Source: CAYPEL01 sp036479985 (GTDB lineage: Bacteria > Pseudomonadota > Gammaproteobacteria > DSM-19610). From it: a stretch of DNA of 64,000 nucleotides. The number at the start of each line of letters is the position of its first letter. Position 1 is the stretch's first letter. A program made the translations under genes and the position numbers. A model generated the notes under the pieces. That model saw nothing but the letters and a program-made list of their open reading frames with translations, made no database searches and had not been told where the DNA came from. Below are positions 34,992 to 43,641 of this stretch, piece by piece. The stretch is taken from assembly GCA_965224815.1 (NCBI GenBank), contig CBDDAF010000003.1:1-64000 (forward strand), written 5' to 3'.

Positions 34992-35141
34992 ATTATTTAA
35001 TCACTTTTTAGTTAATGGGTTGTAAGGCAGAATGGTACTTAATTTAAATCTTGTTTCAATTATAATAGCTACGAAATATACAGTCTGTGTATTCGGTGCC
35101 TGGTTAATTAGGCGTTACATTATCAAAGATTATAATTTCCA

Positions 35142-35792
35142 ATGCTTAATCACCAAAATTTAAATGCAAACACTGTTATCGTTCTTGATTTCGAGACGAC
35201 GGGTATGTCTCCTGATTATGGAGACCGTGCTATTGAAGTAGGTGCTGTGAAACTGGAGCAGGGTGAAGTCGTGGATAGATTCCAGCGGTTAATGAACCCC
35301 GGGATGCGGGTCAGTGGTTTTATAGAAGACTTTACCGGCATCACCAACGCTATGTTGAAAAAGGCGCCACCTTGTGAAGAGGTGATGGATGAGTTTGCAG
35401 GTTTTATCGGACACAGTAATTTGGTAGCGCACAACGCTTCTTTCGATCGGCGTTTTCTCGATGCGGAGTGTTGCCGAATCAGCAGGAATTATAATGGGGA
35501 ATTCGCGTGCTCCATGCTGGCGGCTCGGCGTGTGTATCCAGATGCGCCAAATCATAAACTGGGTACGTTAGTTGAGTACAATCACCTGCCAAACGATGGC
35601 ACGTTTCACCGGGCGTTGGCAGATGCGGAGATGACCGCCTACCTTTGGCTGGGTATGCTGGGTGATATCAGTCATAAGCACCGAATAGAGAGTATCTCTT
35701 TCTCGCAGATGCAAGCGCTATCACGTGTGTCAAAGGGTTTGGTGCCGGGATTTTTAAAACGCTGCGCTGCGGGTTCTTCAGGGTTTGCCTGA
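35142..35792 (+). CDS. DnaQ-like 3'-5' exonuclease (DEDDh)
   Basis: A 216-residue exonuclease-domain protein with all DEDDh residues: VLDFETTGMSPDYGD (Asp, Glu), VAHNASFDRRFLD (Asp), and HRALADAEMTA (His, Asp). It resembles the proofreading subunit epsilon or stand-alone exonucleases that trim DNA or RNA. There is no extra domain. It is not the DnaQ gene in its usual rnhA context, so a repair or turnover role is more likely. It converges with the desaturase gene 2 bases further on. Confidence 0.88.
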   Translation: MLNHQNLNANTVIVLDFETTGMSPDYGDRAIEVGAVKLEQGEVVDRFQRLMNPGMRVSGFIEDFTGITNAMLKKAPPCEEVMDEFAGFIGHSNLVAHNASFDRRFLDAECCRISRNYNGEFACSMLAARRVYPDAPNHKLGTLVEYNHLPNDGTFHRALADAEMTAYLWLGMLGDISHKHRIESISFSQMQALSRVSKGLVPGFLKRCAAGSSGFA

Positions 35793-35794
35793 TA

Positions 35795-36583
35795 TCAGGA
35801 ATATGCGGGTGCTAATTTCCTGGCGGCGAGTATTTTATGTTTAATTTGTTCGTGTAACTCGGGTAGTTTTGACCAATGAACACCTTGTTTGAAGTGGTGT
35901 GCGGTATGGTAACCCAGGTTTCCAGTGAGTAGGTTATAGAACCTGGACGTGGTATCACGTGATGCAGCAAATTCATCCTGTGTGTCGAGACCGGCATGGT
36001 GATCATAAGTTGTCCAGGCGGTAAAGAGCAGGCTGCATATCATCGGTAAAATAATGATGAAGAGCGCATTTACAGGATTAAAAATTGTCAGAGCTATAAT
36101 GACGAGTATGGTTATAGCGCTGTAAAGCAAAAACTGCTGCTGCTGTTTGGGATAATCTTTGCCAATTTTAAAACCTCGGCTGTATGCAGTTAGCGCCACG
36201 TCGAAGGTGTATTTGATCACCCCCATGGTGGTGCCATCTTTTCTTTTCCAGCGGCTTTGATCTTTTGTCTGATCCAGGTAATTTTTATGATGTCCTAGAT
36301 TATGATGTAACAGCCAAAGGTTGGTAGTGACACCCGTATGCAAAGAGTAAAAGAATTCTAAAATTCGGTTCAGGCTTTTTTGTATGAATACATTGCGGTG
36401 TTGGTGATGGTGATTCCACGCGCAGATAATACCTTTGGGTAAAATCATCGTTAGCCAGTAAGCCACCAACACGCCAGCGTTTCTGACTGTAAAAAAGATG
36501 ATGAAGTCAAGAAGCGTTAACGAAAGAATGATTGCGATAGGCAACCTGTCTGCAGAAAACTTAAATATTGAATGATTAGCCAT
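35795..36583 (-). CDS. Membrane fatty acid desaturase-type protein
   Basis: A 262-residue membrane protein of the fatty acid desaturase superfamily. It has the three His boxes of the di-iron site (WNHHHQHRN, LHHNLGHHKN and HTAHHFKQG) and hydrophobic helices before and after them (PIAIILSLTLLDFIIFF, AITILVIIALTIF). It would desaturate or hydroxylate lipid acyl chains in the inner membrane, but substrate and regiochemistry are unknown. It is not in an evident operon. The 214 bases upstream hold nothing recognisable apart from its presumed promoter. Confidence 0.85.
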   Translation of the reverse strand: MANHSIFKFSADRLPIAIILSLTLLDFIIFFTVRNAGVLVAYWLTMILPKGIICAWNHHHQHRNVFIQKSLNRILEFFYSLHTGVTTNLWLLHHNLGHHKNYLDQTKDQSRWKRKDGTTMGVIKYTFDVALTAYSRGFKIGKDYPKQQQQFLLYSAITILVIIALTIFNPVNALFIIILPMICSLLFTAWTTYDHHAGLDTQDEFAASRDTTSRFYNLLTGNLGYHTAHHFKQGVHWSKLPELHEQIKHKILAARKLAPAYS

Positions 36584-36797
36584 ACAATTTATTTTTCTAA
36601 ATCAACCAAGTTATTCTACTCCATTACGAAGTGTGGAGTGGATTTCCGGGTATTGATTATTTCCCTGGCACACATCGTTGCTGCCGGTCACAGGTTGTAT
36701 AATACCTCATAGATGAGCGGTTACCACAAGTGATTTATCTATTTATCGGATTTGATGTGATTTTCCTTAGTAGCTGTGTTCGGGGTGGGTGCAATAA

Positions 36798-37520
36798 ATG
36801 GCGTTAGAATTTGAAGAACTGGACTACCAGGAAACCCCGCTGGGCGAAATCAGCCTTAGACGCCGGTCTGAACCCAGGCTCGATGGAACCCTTGTCTACG
36901 AGGTGAAATTAGGCGACGAATTCCTGATGTCGAGTTTATTTACTGCTTCTGAGGTTCAGCTTGCCAGGCTGGTGCTCGCCGCGCTTGATGGCAGCGAACT
37001 GGATATTGTGGTGGGTGGCTTGGGCCTGGGTTATACCGCTGCTGCCGCTTTAGAGGATCCGTCTGTCAGATCGCTGACGGTCATTGAGGTGATGGAACCA
37101 GTCATAGACTGGCACCGCCGGGGTCTTGTACCGCTTGGGAAAGAGTTGGTGTCAGACTCCCGATGTACGTTTGTCCATGCCGATTTCTTTGCCGTGGCAT
37201 CCGCTGACGGTGGTTTTGATTTTGCGGATGCAACACATCTGGTAGATGCGGTTATGCTCGATATTGATCATTCTCCGAGCCATTGGCTGCATTCAGGTAA
37301 CCAGTCTTTTTATACACAAATCGGGCTACAGAGCCTGTCCGATAAGTTACATTCAGGCGGAATTTTTGGGCTGTGGTCCAACGATCCTCCGGATGCAGAC
37401 TTTATGCAGTTGCTGAATACTGTTTTCGAATCCACTGAATCTCATATTGTAACTTTTCCGAATCCTTATAAGGGTGGCGAGTCATCCTGCACCGTTTATC
37501 TGGCGTACAAGCGTCAATAA
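36798..37520 (+). CDS. Spermidine synthase-like methyltransferase-fold protein
   Basis: A 240-residue Rossmann-fold protein of the spermidine synthase/SAM-methyltransferase type. DIVVGGLGLGYTAAAAL is the glycine-rich nucleotide loop, SLTVIEVMEPVIDWHRRG carries the acid that binds ribose, and DAVMLDIDHSPSHW follows the motif that in true spermidine synthases contacts the polyamine. The N-terminal tetramerisation strand domain of typical SpeE is short (LGEISLRRRSEPRLDG). The substrate is therefore uncertain and a role in polyamine synthesis is only possible. Confidence 0.75.
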   Translation: MALEFEELDYQETPLGEISLRRRSEPRLDGTLVYEVKLGDEFLMSSLFTASEVQLARLVLAALDGSELDIVVGGLGLGYTAAAALEDPSVRSLTVIEVMEPVIDWHRRGLVPLGKELVSDSRCTFVHADFFAVASADGGFDFADATHLVDAVMLDIDHSPSHWLHSGNQSFYTQIGLQSLSDKLHSGGIFGLWSNDPPDADFMQLLNTVFESTESHIVTFPNPYKGGESSCTVYLAYKRQ

Positions 37521-37602
37521 ATAAAAGTGGGGAACTGAGACAGTTGAGAGTGTTCAGAATGAGGCATAACATGCTGAACATTCACCTTAGGAGGATTCAA
37601 CC

Positions 37603-38025
37603 ATGCCATCAACCGATCAATCGATCAAAATAAACGCGCCTATTGGCGATGTGTGGAATCGGGTTAAAAATTTCCATGACTTTTCCTGGGCACCTAATGT
37701 CATTACCAGTGTAGAAAAAGTGGGCAGTGCAGAGGGGACGAGTGTTGGCGCGAAACGAATTCTCAATGGTGCGTTCCATGAAACATTAATTGAGATTGAT
37801 GACGCCAGATATTTACTCAGGTACTCCATCGATGACGGCCCTTCACCAGTTTCCAAAGATGACGTATCGAATTATGTCGGTTCTGTAAAGCTGGGTGCCG
37901 AAGACGCAGGTGGCACATTAGTAGAATGGACTTCATCATGGGACTCTAAGCAAGAAGATGCAGTAGAGTTTTGTCACGGCATATACGTTGCGTTGCTCAG
38001 TGAGCTGGAGAAATCATTTAACTAA
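37603..38025 (+). CDS. SRPBCC (START-like) family protein
   Basis: A 140-residue protein of the polyketide cyclase/START-like SRPBCC fold. It shows IKINAPIGDVWNRVKNFHDF at the N-terminus, a strand GAKRILNGAFHETLIEIDD, and a C-terminal helix CHGIYVALLSELEKSF lining the hydrophobic pocket. It should bind a small hydrophobic ligand. AGGAGG lies nine bases before the ATG, a strong ribosome binding site. Its stop abuts the ATG of yaiI with no gap, which suggests translational coupling. Confidence 0.85.
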   Translation: MPSTDQSIKINAPIGDVWNRVKNFHDFSWAPNVITSVEKVGSAEGTSVGAKRILNGAFHETLIEIDDARYLLRYSIDDGPSPVSKDDVSNYVGSVKLGAEDAGGTLVEWTSSWDSKQEDAVEFCHGIYVALLSELEKSFN

Positions 38026-38484
38026 ATGGAAATCTGGGTAGATGCAGACGCCTGCCCGGTGGTGATCAAAGATATTTTATTTAGAGCGGCAGAGCGTACC
38101 GGCACAAAAATGACGTTGGTTGCTAATCAGCCAATTCGTATACCACCATCGCGGCACATAAAATTTATTCAAGTCGCTTCGGGTTTTGATGTGGCTGACA
38201 ATGAGATTGTCGAAAGACTGAGCAGTGGCGATCTTGTGATCACTAGCGACATTCCATTGGCGGCTGATGCGATCGAAAAAGGGGGTTATGCCCTGAGTCC
38301 CCGTGGCGAGTTGTATACCACGGAAAACATCAGAGGCCGACTGAATATGAGAGATTTCATGGATACGCTTAGATCCAGTGGCGTCGATACAGGCGGCCCA
38401 CCTGCGCTAAACCAAAGTGATCGGAAAGCATTTGCGAATCACCTGGATAAAATACTAACAAAGTATGCAAAAAATACTCCGTAG
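38026..38484 (+). CDS. yaiI: YaiI/YqxD family protein (PIN-like fold)
   Basis: A 152-residue member of UPF0178 (YaiI/YqxD). The family segments are IWVDADACPVVIKDILF with acidic residues like those of PIN/NYN nucleases, FIQVASGFDVADNEIVERL, GDLVITSDIPLA, ALSPRGELYT and DFMDTLRSSG. Function is not established, although a nuclease role is inferred from the fold. It starts on the base after the SRPBCC stop. Its own stop TAG is the TAG of a REP unit (38482-38484), so its final residues depend on that repeat. Confidence 0.92.
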   Translation: MEIWVDADACPVVIKDILFRAAERTGTKMTLVANQPIRIPPSRHIKFIQVASGFDVADNEIVERLSSGDLVITSDIPLAADAIEKGGYALSPRGELYTTENIRGRLNMRDFMDTLRSSGVDTGGPPALNQSDRKAFANHLDKILTKYAKNTP

Positions 38485-38542
38485 GAGCGGCTTTAGCCGC
38501 GATGAACTCTATAGCACCATCGCGGCTAAAGCCGCTCCTACA
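38480..38542. repeat. REP doublet copy 4
   Basis: CGTAGGAGCGGCTTTAGCCG at 38480 is mirrored by a unit ending TACA at 38542. The spacer is the complement-orientation version of that in copies 5 and 6, so this copy is inverted relative to them. It supplies the yaiI stop codon. The DUF3108 gene converges on it from the right. Confidence 0.85.
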
Positions 38543-38571
38543 GAATTTTCACTGTTCGCAATTTCAAAAAG

Positions 38572-39333
38572 TCACGCACCGCTATAATTTACAATTTCAC
38601 GCAAACGGATTTCGTACTTCAGACCGTTTTTCTTTACCTTCAGAAAACGAACTGGAATATTTTCCATGCTGGGTGCAACCCAGAGGTAGGTTTGGTCGCG
38701 GTCATCATCAAGGCGAGCTAGTTTGATGGTGTTAACTTTGCCAGTGGGCAGTTTGGTTTTTTCCTTGCCGACTACTTTAAATTCATAGTGTTTAATGCGG
38801 CCTTTGTCAGCGATCGGGTATTTGAAATTTTCCTGGCCGGATTGAAGATCAAGCAGCATGGCGATTTGCATACCCAGCTTGTCAAGCGTGCCATCAGGAA
38901 TCTCCAATGACCAGGGGTTTTCTTTCGCACGATTTTCGACCCGGTTTTTTGTCCAGTCAAAGATTAAATCCACTTCCCGATCATTGCTGCCGCCTTTGCG
39001 TGAATAACGATAACTGATTGGTTGAATGCCCTGATTGGTCAGCTTCCAGGTGCTTGACTCGTGTATTTTTTCCTTCTTAAACCAGGAAGCAAATCCGATA
39101 GCCCGACTTTTCTGTTCATACAGATATTCATTGTTGCCTTGGTGATTCAGCCTGAATTCTGCATTGGCAACGGTGATGCCATTAACACGCACATCGTAGT
39201 AGGCATGAAATGTGGGTACAGTGGGTAGTTCGGCCTGTGCAATAGACTGATACAAGCTTGCCAGGCCAAGCAGAATTAAGCCGCAAACTTGTTTTGCCGG
39301 GATGCTTTTAAACACGGTGTTTTCCCCTTGCAT
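38572..39333 (-). CDS. Periplasmic DUF3108-domain protein
   Basis: A 253-residue exported protein: signal peptide (VCGLILLGLASLYQSIAQA) then a DUF3108 domain with FHAYYDVRVNGITVANAEF, KKEKIHESSTWKL and the C-terminal strand VRFLKVKKNGLKYEIRL. The domain is a beta-barrel-like fold of unknown role, common beside purN and purM in gammaproteobacteria. It begins 15 bases after the purN stop and is probably co-transcribed, though a functional link to purine synthesis is not evident. Confidence 0.85.
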   Translation of the reverse strand: MQGENTVFKSIPAKQVCGLILLGLASLYQSIAQAELPTVPTFHAYYDVRVNGITVANAEFRLNHQGNNEYLYEQKSRAIGFASWFKKEKIHESSTWKLTNQGIQPISYRYSRKGGSNDREVDLIFDWTKNRVENRAKENPWSLEIPDGTLDKLGMQIAMLLDLQSGQENFKYPIADKGRIKHYEFKVVGKEKTKLPTGKVNTIKLARLDDDRDQTYLWVAPSMENIPVRFLKVKKNGLKYEIRLREIVNYSGA

Positions 39334-39348
39334 GTTGTCTGTTAATTG

Positions 39349-40005
39349 TCAGGCAGTGAGTTGCTTTGGTGATGCCAGTAGCTGTCCATCCAGTAATACC
39401 TGGCCATTGTTCCAGTCTAGCCGTCCCTCTGCAAACCAGCGTAATACCACCGGGTATAAGCGGTGTTCTTCTTTTAACACGCGGGATGCCAGAGTTTCAC
39501 GGGTATCGTCCCTGTATACAGGGATACTCTTTTGTAAGACAACGGGGCCGCTGTCCAGTTCCTCGATGACAAAGTGGACACTGGCGCCATGCTGTGTGGC
39601 TTTGGCTTCAATGGCGCGTTGGTGCGTGTTCAATCCGCGAAATTCAGGCAGTAGTGAAGGGTGAATATTGATCAGTCGGCCGGTGTAATGTTGTACAAAT
39701 TCGTTGGTAAGGATACGCATGTAGCCAGCCAGTACGACCAGCGCGGGCTTATATTTATCGATGAGTTTTTGCATTGCCTGGTCGAATTCTTTGCGGTCAG
39801 AATAATCGTCAGAGTTGAGTGCGTGTGTTTGAATACCGGCGCGTTGCGCATAAGTCAGACCTTTTGCGTCTGCCCGGTTGCTGATGACTGCGCAGACCTC
39901 AATGGGTAATCCATCGTTATGAATAGCTTCCAGAATTGCCTTGAAGTTAGAGCCGTGTCCCGAGAGTAGAACAACGATAGGCAGAAGAGAGTTTGTACCG
40001 CTCAT
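39349..40005 (-). CDS. purN: Phosphoribosylglycinamide formyltransferase
   Basis: PurN (218 residues) transfers a formyl group from 10-formyl-THF to GAR, the third step of purine synthesis. It shows IVVLLSGHGSNFKAILEAI (phosphate loop), GLTYAQRAGIQTHAL, LAGYMRILTNEFVQHY, and the catalytic INIHPSLLPEFRGL with ATQHGASVHFVIEELDSGP. Length is normal. It lies downstream of purM with a REP doublet in the spacer, and the DUF3108 gene follows. Confidence 0.97.
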   Translation of the reverse strand: MSGTNSLLPIVVLLSGHGSNFKAILEAIHNDGLPIEVCAVISNRADAKGLTYAQRAGIQTHALNSDDYSDRKEFDQAMQKLIDKYKPALVVLAGYMRILTNEFVQHYTGRLINIHPSLLPEFRGLNTHQRAIEAKATQHGASVHFVIEELDSGPVVLQKSIPVYRDDTRETLASRVLKEEHRLYPVVLRWFAEGRLDWNNGQVLLDGQLLASPKQLTA

Positions 40006-40040
40006 GAGTTAGGGTGGCTATAATTAATTTCGTGTAGATC

Positions 40041-40102
40041 TGTAGGAGCGGCTTTAGCCGCGATGGGGCGCTGTGTTCATCGCGGCTGAAGCCGCTCCTA
40101 CA
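40041..40102. repeat. REP doublet copy 5
   Basis: TGTAGGAGCGGCTTTAGCCG at 40041 is mirrored by a unit ending TACA at 40102. It lies in the 92-base gap between purM and purN, inside what should be one transcript, so it may act on mRNA stability or relative expression. Its right end supplies the purM TAG. Confidence 0.85.
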
Positions 40103-41165
40103 GATTATTGCGGAAGGTTACAGTCGCTAGACCCTGGCCAGGTTCAATCTGTCCGAGTTTCCAGGCAGTTTCACCCGCTTCGTTTAACAACTTAATACAT
40201 TCCACTTCTTGATCGCCGGGTACGCACAGAACCATTCCCACACCGCAGTTGAAGGTGCGGTACATTTCAGATTTTTCGACATTGCCGTTGGTTTGTAACC
40301 ACTGAAAAATAGTCGGCCATTGCCAGCTATTTTCATCAATGACTGCGGTGCAATTATCGGGCAATACGCGGGGAAGATTTTCCGGCAAGCCACCTCCGGT
40401 AATGTGACACAGGCTATGAACGTTTATTGTTTCAAAAAGTTTTAACAAAGGTTTGACATAGATCCGGGTAGGTTCCAGTAGCCGGTCAATCAGGCTTTTG
40501 TCTTCGAGGCTGTCATTCCAGTCAGCATTGCTGACCTGGATAATTTTGCGAACCAGTGAATAGCCGTTGGAATGTGGGCCAGATGATGCCAGTGCGATCA
40601 GGCTGTCACCAGGCTGTACTGACTGGCCGTCGATGAGCTTGTCTTTTTCGACGATGCCAACACAGAAACCGGCCAGGTCGTAATCATCGGTTTGATACAT
40701 GCCAGGCATTTCGGCGGTTTCGCCACCGATCAGTGCGGCGCCTGCGCGTTTACAGCCTTCGGCAATGCCACTGACGACAGCGGTGGCTGAAGTGACATCC
40801 AGTTTTGCAGTGGCGTAGTAGTCGAGGAAAAATAACGGTTCGGCACCCTGTACGATAATGTCATTGACGCACATGGCGACCAGATCGATACCGATCGTGT
40901 TATGCCGATTCGTGTCGATCGCCAGTTTCAGTTTGGTGCCGACGCCATCGGTGCCGGATACCAGTAGCGGTCGTTTGTATCGATCCAGAGGTAATTCGAA
41001 CAGTGCGCCAAAACCACCCAGCCCGGTAATGACACCCGGACGGTGTGTCGCTTTGACCAGCGGTTTGATGTTTTCGACCAGTGCGTTGCCGGCGTCAATA
41101 TCAACACCGGCATCCTGGTAGCTGATAGAATTAGCCGGTGAGGTATCGGATGGTTGACCAGACAC
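40098..41165 (-). CDS. purM: Phosphoribosylformylglycinamidine cyclo-ligase
   Basis: PurM (355 residues) makes AIR from FGAM using ATP. Family segments are SYQDAGVDIDAGNALVE, GLGGFGALFELP, VSGTDGVGTKLKLAI, DLVAMCVNDIIVQGAEPLFF, LIGGETAEMPGMY, and HITGGGLPENLPRVL. I chose GTG 41165, which has GGAG five bases upstream; an in-frame ATG at 41249 would add 28 residues unlike the family. The stop TAG (40098-40100) is part of the adjoining REP unit, so the C-terminus FRNNL was set by the repeat. purN is downstream. Confidence 0.96.
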   Translation of the reverse strand: MSGQPSDTSPANSISYQDAGVDIDAGNALVENIKPLVKATHRPGVITGLGGFGALFELPLDRYKRPLLVSGTDGVGTKLKLAIDTNRHNTIGIDLVAMCVNDIIVQGAEPLFFLDYYATAKLDVTSATAVVSGIAEGCKRAGAALIGGETAEMPGMYQTDDYDLAGFCVGIVEKDKLIDGQSVQPGDSLIALASSGPHSNGYSLVRKIIQVSNADWNDSLEDKSLIDRLLEPTRIYVKPLLKLFETINVHSLCHITGGGLPENLPRVLPDNCTAVIDENSWQWPTIFQWLQTNGNVEKSEMYRTFNCGVGMVLCVPGDQEVECIKLLNEAGETAWKLGQIEPGQGLATVTFRNNL

Positions 41166-41345
41166 GGTATCTCCAATGTGTGAAAAAAATTTAAGTAAAA
41201 TTCCAGACAGGTATGTGTTGAGCTGCGACACTCCGAAATCTGGATTCATTTAGAAGCCGGTATTTTACCCGGTGACTGTGAACCGGTAAACCCGGCTGGT
41301 TATGATAGAGTTAAGTTATCCATTGAGGCTAGCCCAAAGCGAACC

Positions 41346-41909
41346 ATGAATCCAAGTAACATACCCAATCTTCTGACAATTGCGCGTATTTTGCTGGTAG
41401 CGCCGATTGTCTGGTTGTTATTGGATCAGCAGTTTGGCATGGCGTTGACGCTGTTCTTTATCGCCGGTGTCTCTGATGGTCTGGATGGCTTTCTGGCAAA
41501 AAAGATGCACTGGGAAAGCTGGCTGGGGACATTGCTGGATCCGATCGCGGACAAGCTGTTATTAATCTCTTCCTATGTGACGCTCGCCTGGCTAGGGTTT
41601 TTACCAGTTTGGCTCGTGGTATTGGTTTTACTGCGGGATCTGATCATTGTCATCGGGGCGACGGCCTACTATTTCCGGATTGAAAAAGTTGAAGCAGCAC
41701 CCACGATCGTGAGTAAGCTAAATACCTTATTGCAGATCCTTCTGGTGTTGTTGGTGATTGCTGGACAGATCATATCTACGCCAGTGGGTAGCCTGATCCA
41801 GGCCATGGTTTATGTGGTTGCAGCGACCACGGTCTGGAGTGGTATCGACTATGTATTTACCTGGGGACGGCGGGCGCGGTTACATAACAGGGCTGCCAGG
41901 CGTGATTGA
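41346..41909 (+). CDS. pgsA: CDP-alcohol phosphatidyltransferase (PgsA-like)
   Basis: A 187-residue integral membrane enzyme of the CDP-alcohol phosphatidyltransferase family, probably making phosphatidylglycerophosphate. The catalytic motif spans roughly residues 43-71. It begins SDGLDGFLAKK and continues through GTLLDPIADKLLL, with the conserved Asp residues in place; the usual AR is AK. About five hydrophobic segments follow. It is divergent from purM, and its stop overlaps the hda start, an arrangement seen in other gammaproteobacteria. Confidence 0.88.
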   Translation: MNPSNIPNLLTIARILLVAPIVWLLLDQQFGMALTLFFIAGVSDGLDGFLAKKMHWESWLGTLLDPIADKLLLISSYVTLAWLGFLPVWLVVLVLLRDLIIVIGATAYYFRIEKVEAAPTIVSKLNTLLQILLVLLVIAGQIISTPVGSLIQAMVYVVAATTVWSGIDYVFTWGRRARLHNRAARRD

Positions 41910-42591
41910 GCACCAATTGCCGCTCGGTGTGACACTACCGGATAACGCCCGATTCGAGAATTATCTGCAAGGCCCCAATGCTGAAGTCATTTCACACATG
42001 CACTCAATTGCCGAGTTAGGTGAACCAGTTCAACTTTATTGCTGGGCGCCAGCAGGGCAGGGCAAGACACATTTGCTACAGGCGTTATGTCATGCCGCAA
42101 CACAATCTGGCTACTCTGCGATTTATATCCCACTGGATCAACAAGCGTCATTGCATCCATCCGTGCTTGAAGGCCTGGAAGAAGTGCAAATCGTTTGTCT
42201 GGATGACCTGGATCAGATTGCCGGTAAAGCTGCCTGGGAAGAAGCCCTGTTTCATTGTTATAACGCCATTAAACAAGACGGTGGTTCGCTGGTCGTGAGT
42301 GCTGAAACCGCTCCTGCAGGATTACCGGTCAGGTTGTCTGATTTACGCTCACGGCTTGAATCCGGCCTTATTTATAACTTGCAGGCTCTGGACGATTCTC
42401 AGCGGTTGCAGGCATTACAGCTGCGCGCGAAGGGCAGGGGTTTTGATTTGCCGGATGATACCGGACAGTTTCTGATGCGTCGTGTAGCGCGTGATATGAC
42501 GGCATTATTTCATTTGCTGGATAAACTGGACAAAGCTTCTTTGAGCGCGCAACGCCGGTTAACCATTCCGTTTGTTAAAACTATTTTATAG
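41902..42591 (+). CDS. hda: DnaA regulatory inactivator Hda
   Basis: Hda (229 residues) is a DnaA-like AAA+ protein that, with the sliding clamp, promotes hydrolysis of DnaA-ATP. The clamp-binding motif EHQLPLGV is at the N-terminus. It then has APAGQGKTHLLQAL (Walker A), VCLDDLDQIAG (Walker B), and the sensor region SDLRSRLESGLIYNL. I chose GTG 41902, which puts the clamp motif at the N-terminus as in the family; the open frame to 41812 overlaps pgsA heavily. Its 3' end overlaps the convergent DUF2069 gene by 6 bases. Confidence 0.9.
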   Translation: MIEHQLPLGVTLPDNARFENYLQGPNAEVISHMHSIAELGEPVQLYCWAPAGQGKTHLLQALCHAATQSGYSAIYIPLDQQASLHPSVLEGLEEVQIVCLDDLDQIAGKAAWEEALFHCYNAIKQDGGSLVVSAETAPAGLPVRLSDLRSRLESGLIYNLQALDDSQRLQALQLRAKGRGFDLPDDTGQFLMRRVARDMTALFHLLDKLDKASLSAQRRLTIPFVKTIL

Positions 42592-42948
42592 TGGGCTTTG
42601 TTTTGAACGAATAAATAAAATGCCAGCGATCAGCCAAACCAGGCTGCAGATAATTTCGATGATGGCCCAGGGGCGTGCAGCAGTTGATCCCCAGGCTTCA
42701 ACAACACCGTGTGTGAAATAGATAAAGCTAAGGAACAGACTCCAGGCCACCGCACGGGGTTTGGCATGCAACAATCCGCGCAATACCAGAAACATGGGTA
42801 GTACAAGCAGTGAAATTACCCAGGCGGGTGATAATTTCAGCGGTGGTGCAAGCCAGCCATACCAGGCCAGAATAATCAGCATAGTGCCGAAATATCCTAG
42901 CAGGGTGAGGGTGTAATAAATGTGCTGCTTATTCATGCGTCTTGTCAT
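42586..42948 (-). CDS. DUF2069 small membrane protein
   Basis: A 120-residue protein with four predicted membrane helices (YYTLTLLGYFGTMLIILAW, AWVISLLVLPMFLVLRGLL, WSLFLSFIYFTHGVVEA, IIEIICSLVWLIAGILF), matching DUF2069, a family of unknown role usually next to wrbA. Here wrbA and arsC are indeed the next genes upstream on the same strand, with a REP doublet between. The start could be ATG 42948 or ATG 42936; neither has a clear ribosome binding site. Confidence 0.8.
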   Translation of the reverse strand: MTRRMNKQHIYYTLTLLGYFGTMLIILAWYGWLAPPLKLSPAWVISLLVLPMFLVLRGLLHAKPRAVAWSLFLSFIYFTHGVVEAWGSTAARPWAIIEIICSLVWLIAGILFIRSKQSPL

Positions 42949-42963
42949 AAACCGTGCAGAACC

Positions 42964-43028
42964 TGTAGGAGCGGCTTTAGCCGCGATGGGGCGCAGCAGT
43001 GTTCATCGCGGCTGAAGCCGCTCCTACA
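42964..43028. repeat. REP doublet copy 6
   Basis: TGTAGGAGCGGCTTTAGCCG at 42964 is mirrored by a unit ending TACA at 43028, with a spacer (GGGGCGCAGCAGTGTTCA) close to that of copy 5. It lies between wrbA and the DUF2069 gene in the same transcriptional direction. It ends 13 bases short of the wrbA stop and so does not supply it. Confidence 0.85.
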
Positions 43029-43041
43029 GCTTTTTGCAAAC

Positions 43042-43641
43042 TTAATCGGAGGCTCCTAGTTTTTGAGCTGTTTCAGCCAGTCGTTTTCCAAATGCCCGGC
43101 ACAGCGATTGTTCGTGTTCAGTTAATGGCTTTTTATTGTCAACGCCGGCCAGGTGACTGGCACCGTAAGGTGTTCCACCAGACACTGTATGCAGCAATTC
43201 TGTTTCACTATAAGGGATACCTGTTAATAACATCCCGTGATGTAATAACGGTAACATCATTGAGAGTAACGTACTTTCCTGTCCGCCGTGCATACTTGAG
43301 GTGGATGTGAAAACACCGGCTGGTTTGCCAATCAAATCGCCACCGAGCCACAGGCTGCTGGTGGTATCGAGAAAGTATTTAAGCGGTGCAGCCATATTAC
43401 CAAAGCGGGTTGGGCTGCCGAGTGCCAGACCGTTACATTCACGCAAGTCATCCAGCGTCGCATAGGGCGCGCCTGTATCTGGAATGCTGTCTGCGGTTTT
43501 TTCACACTCTGTTGATACCGCCGGTACAGTGCGTAAGCGTGCTTGCATGCCAGGTACTTCCTCGACGCCACGGGCAATCAGACTTGCCATTTCAGCGGTT
43601 GCGCCATACCGGCTGTAGTAGAGAACCAGGATTTCGTTCAC
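43042..43641 (-). CDS. wrbA: NAD(P)H:quinone oxidoreductase WrbA
   Basis: WrbA (199 residues) is a flavodoxin-like FMN protein that reduces quinones with two electrons. The FMN-binding P-loop is VLYYSRYGATAEMA; LALGSPTRFGNMAAPLKYF and TSTSSMHGGQESTLLSMML are the diagnostic loops. The start is GTG 43641, which overlaps the arsC stop by four bases (GTGA), indicating translational coupling. The pair arsC-wrbA is followed by the DUF2069 gene, an order conserved in related genomes. Confidence 0.95.
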   Translation of the reverse strand: MNEILVLYYSRYGATAEMASLIARGVEEVPGMQARLRTVPAVSTECEKTADSIPDTGAPYATLDDLRECNGLALGSPTRFGNMAAPLKYFLDTTSSLWLGGDLIGKPAGVFTSTSSMHGGQESTLLSMMLPLLHHGMLLTGIPYSETELLHTVSGGTPYGASHLAGVDNKKPLTEHEQSLCRAFGKRLAETAQKLGASD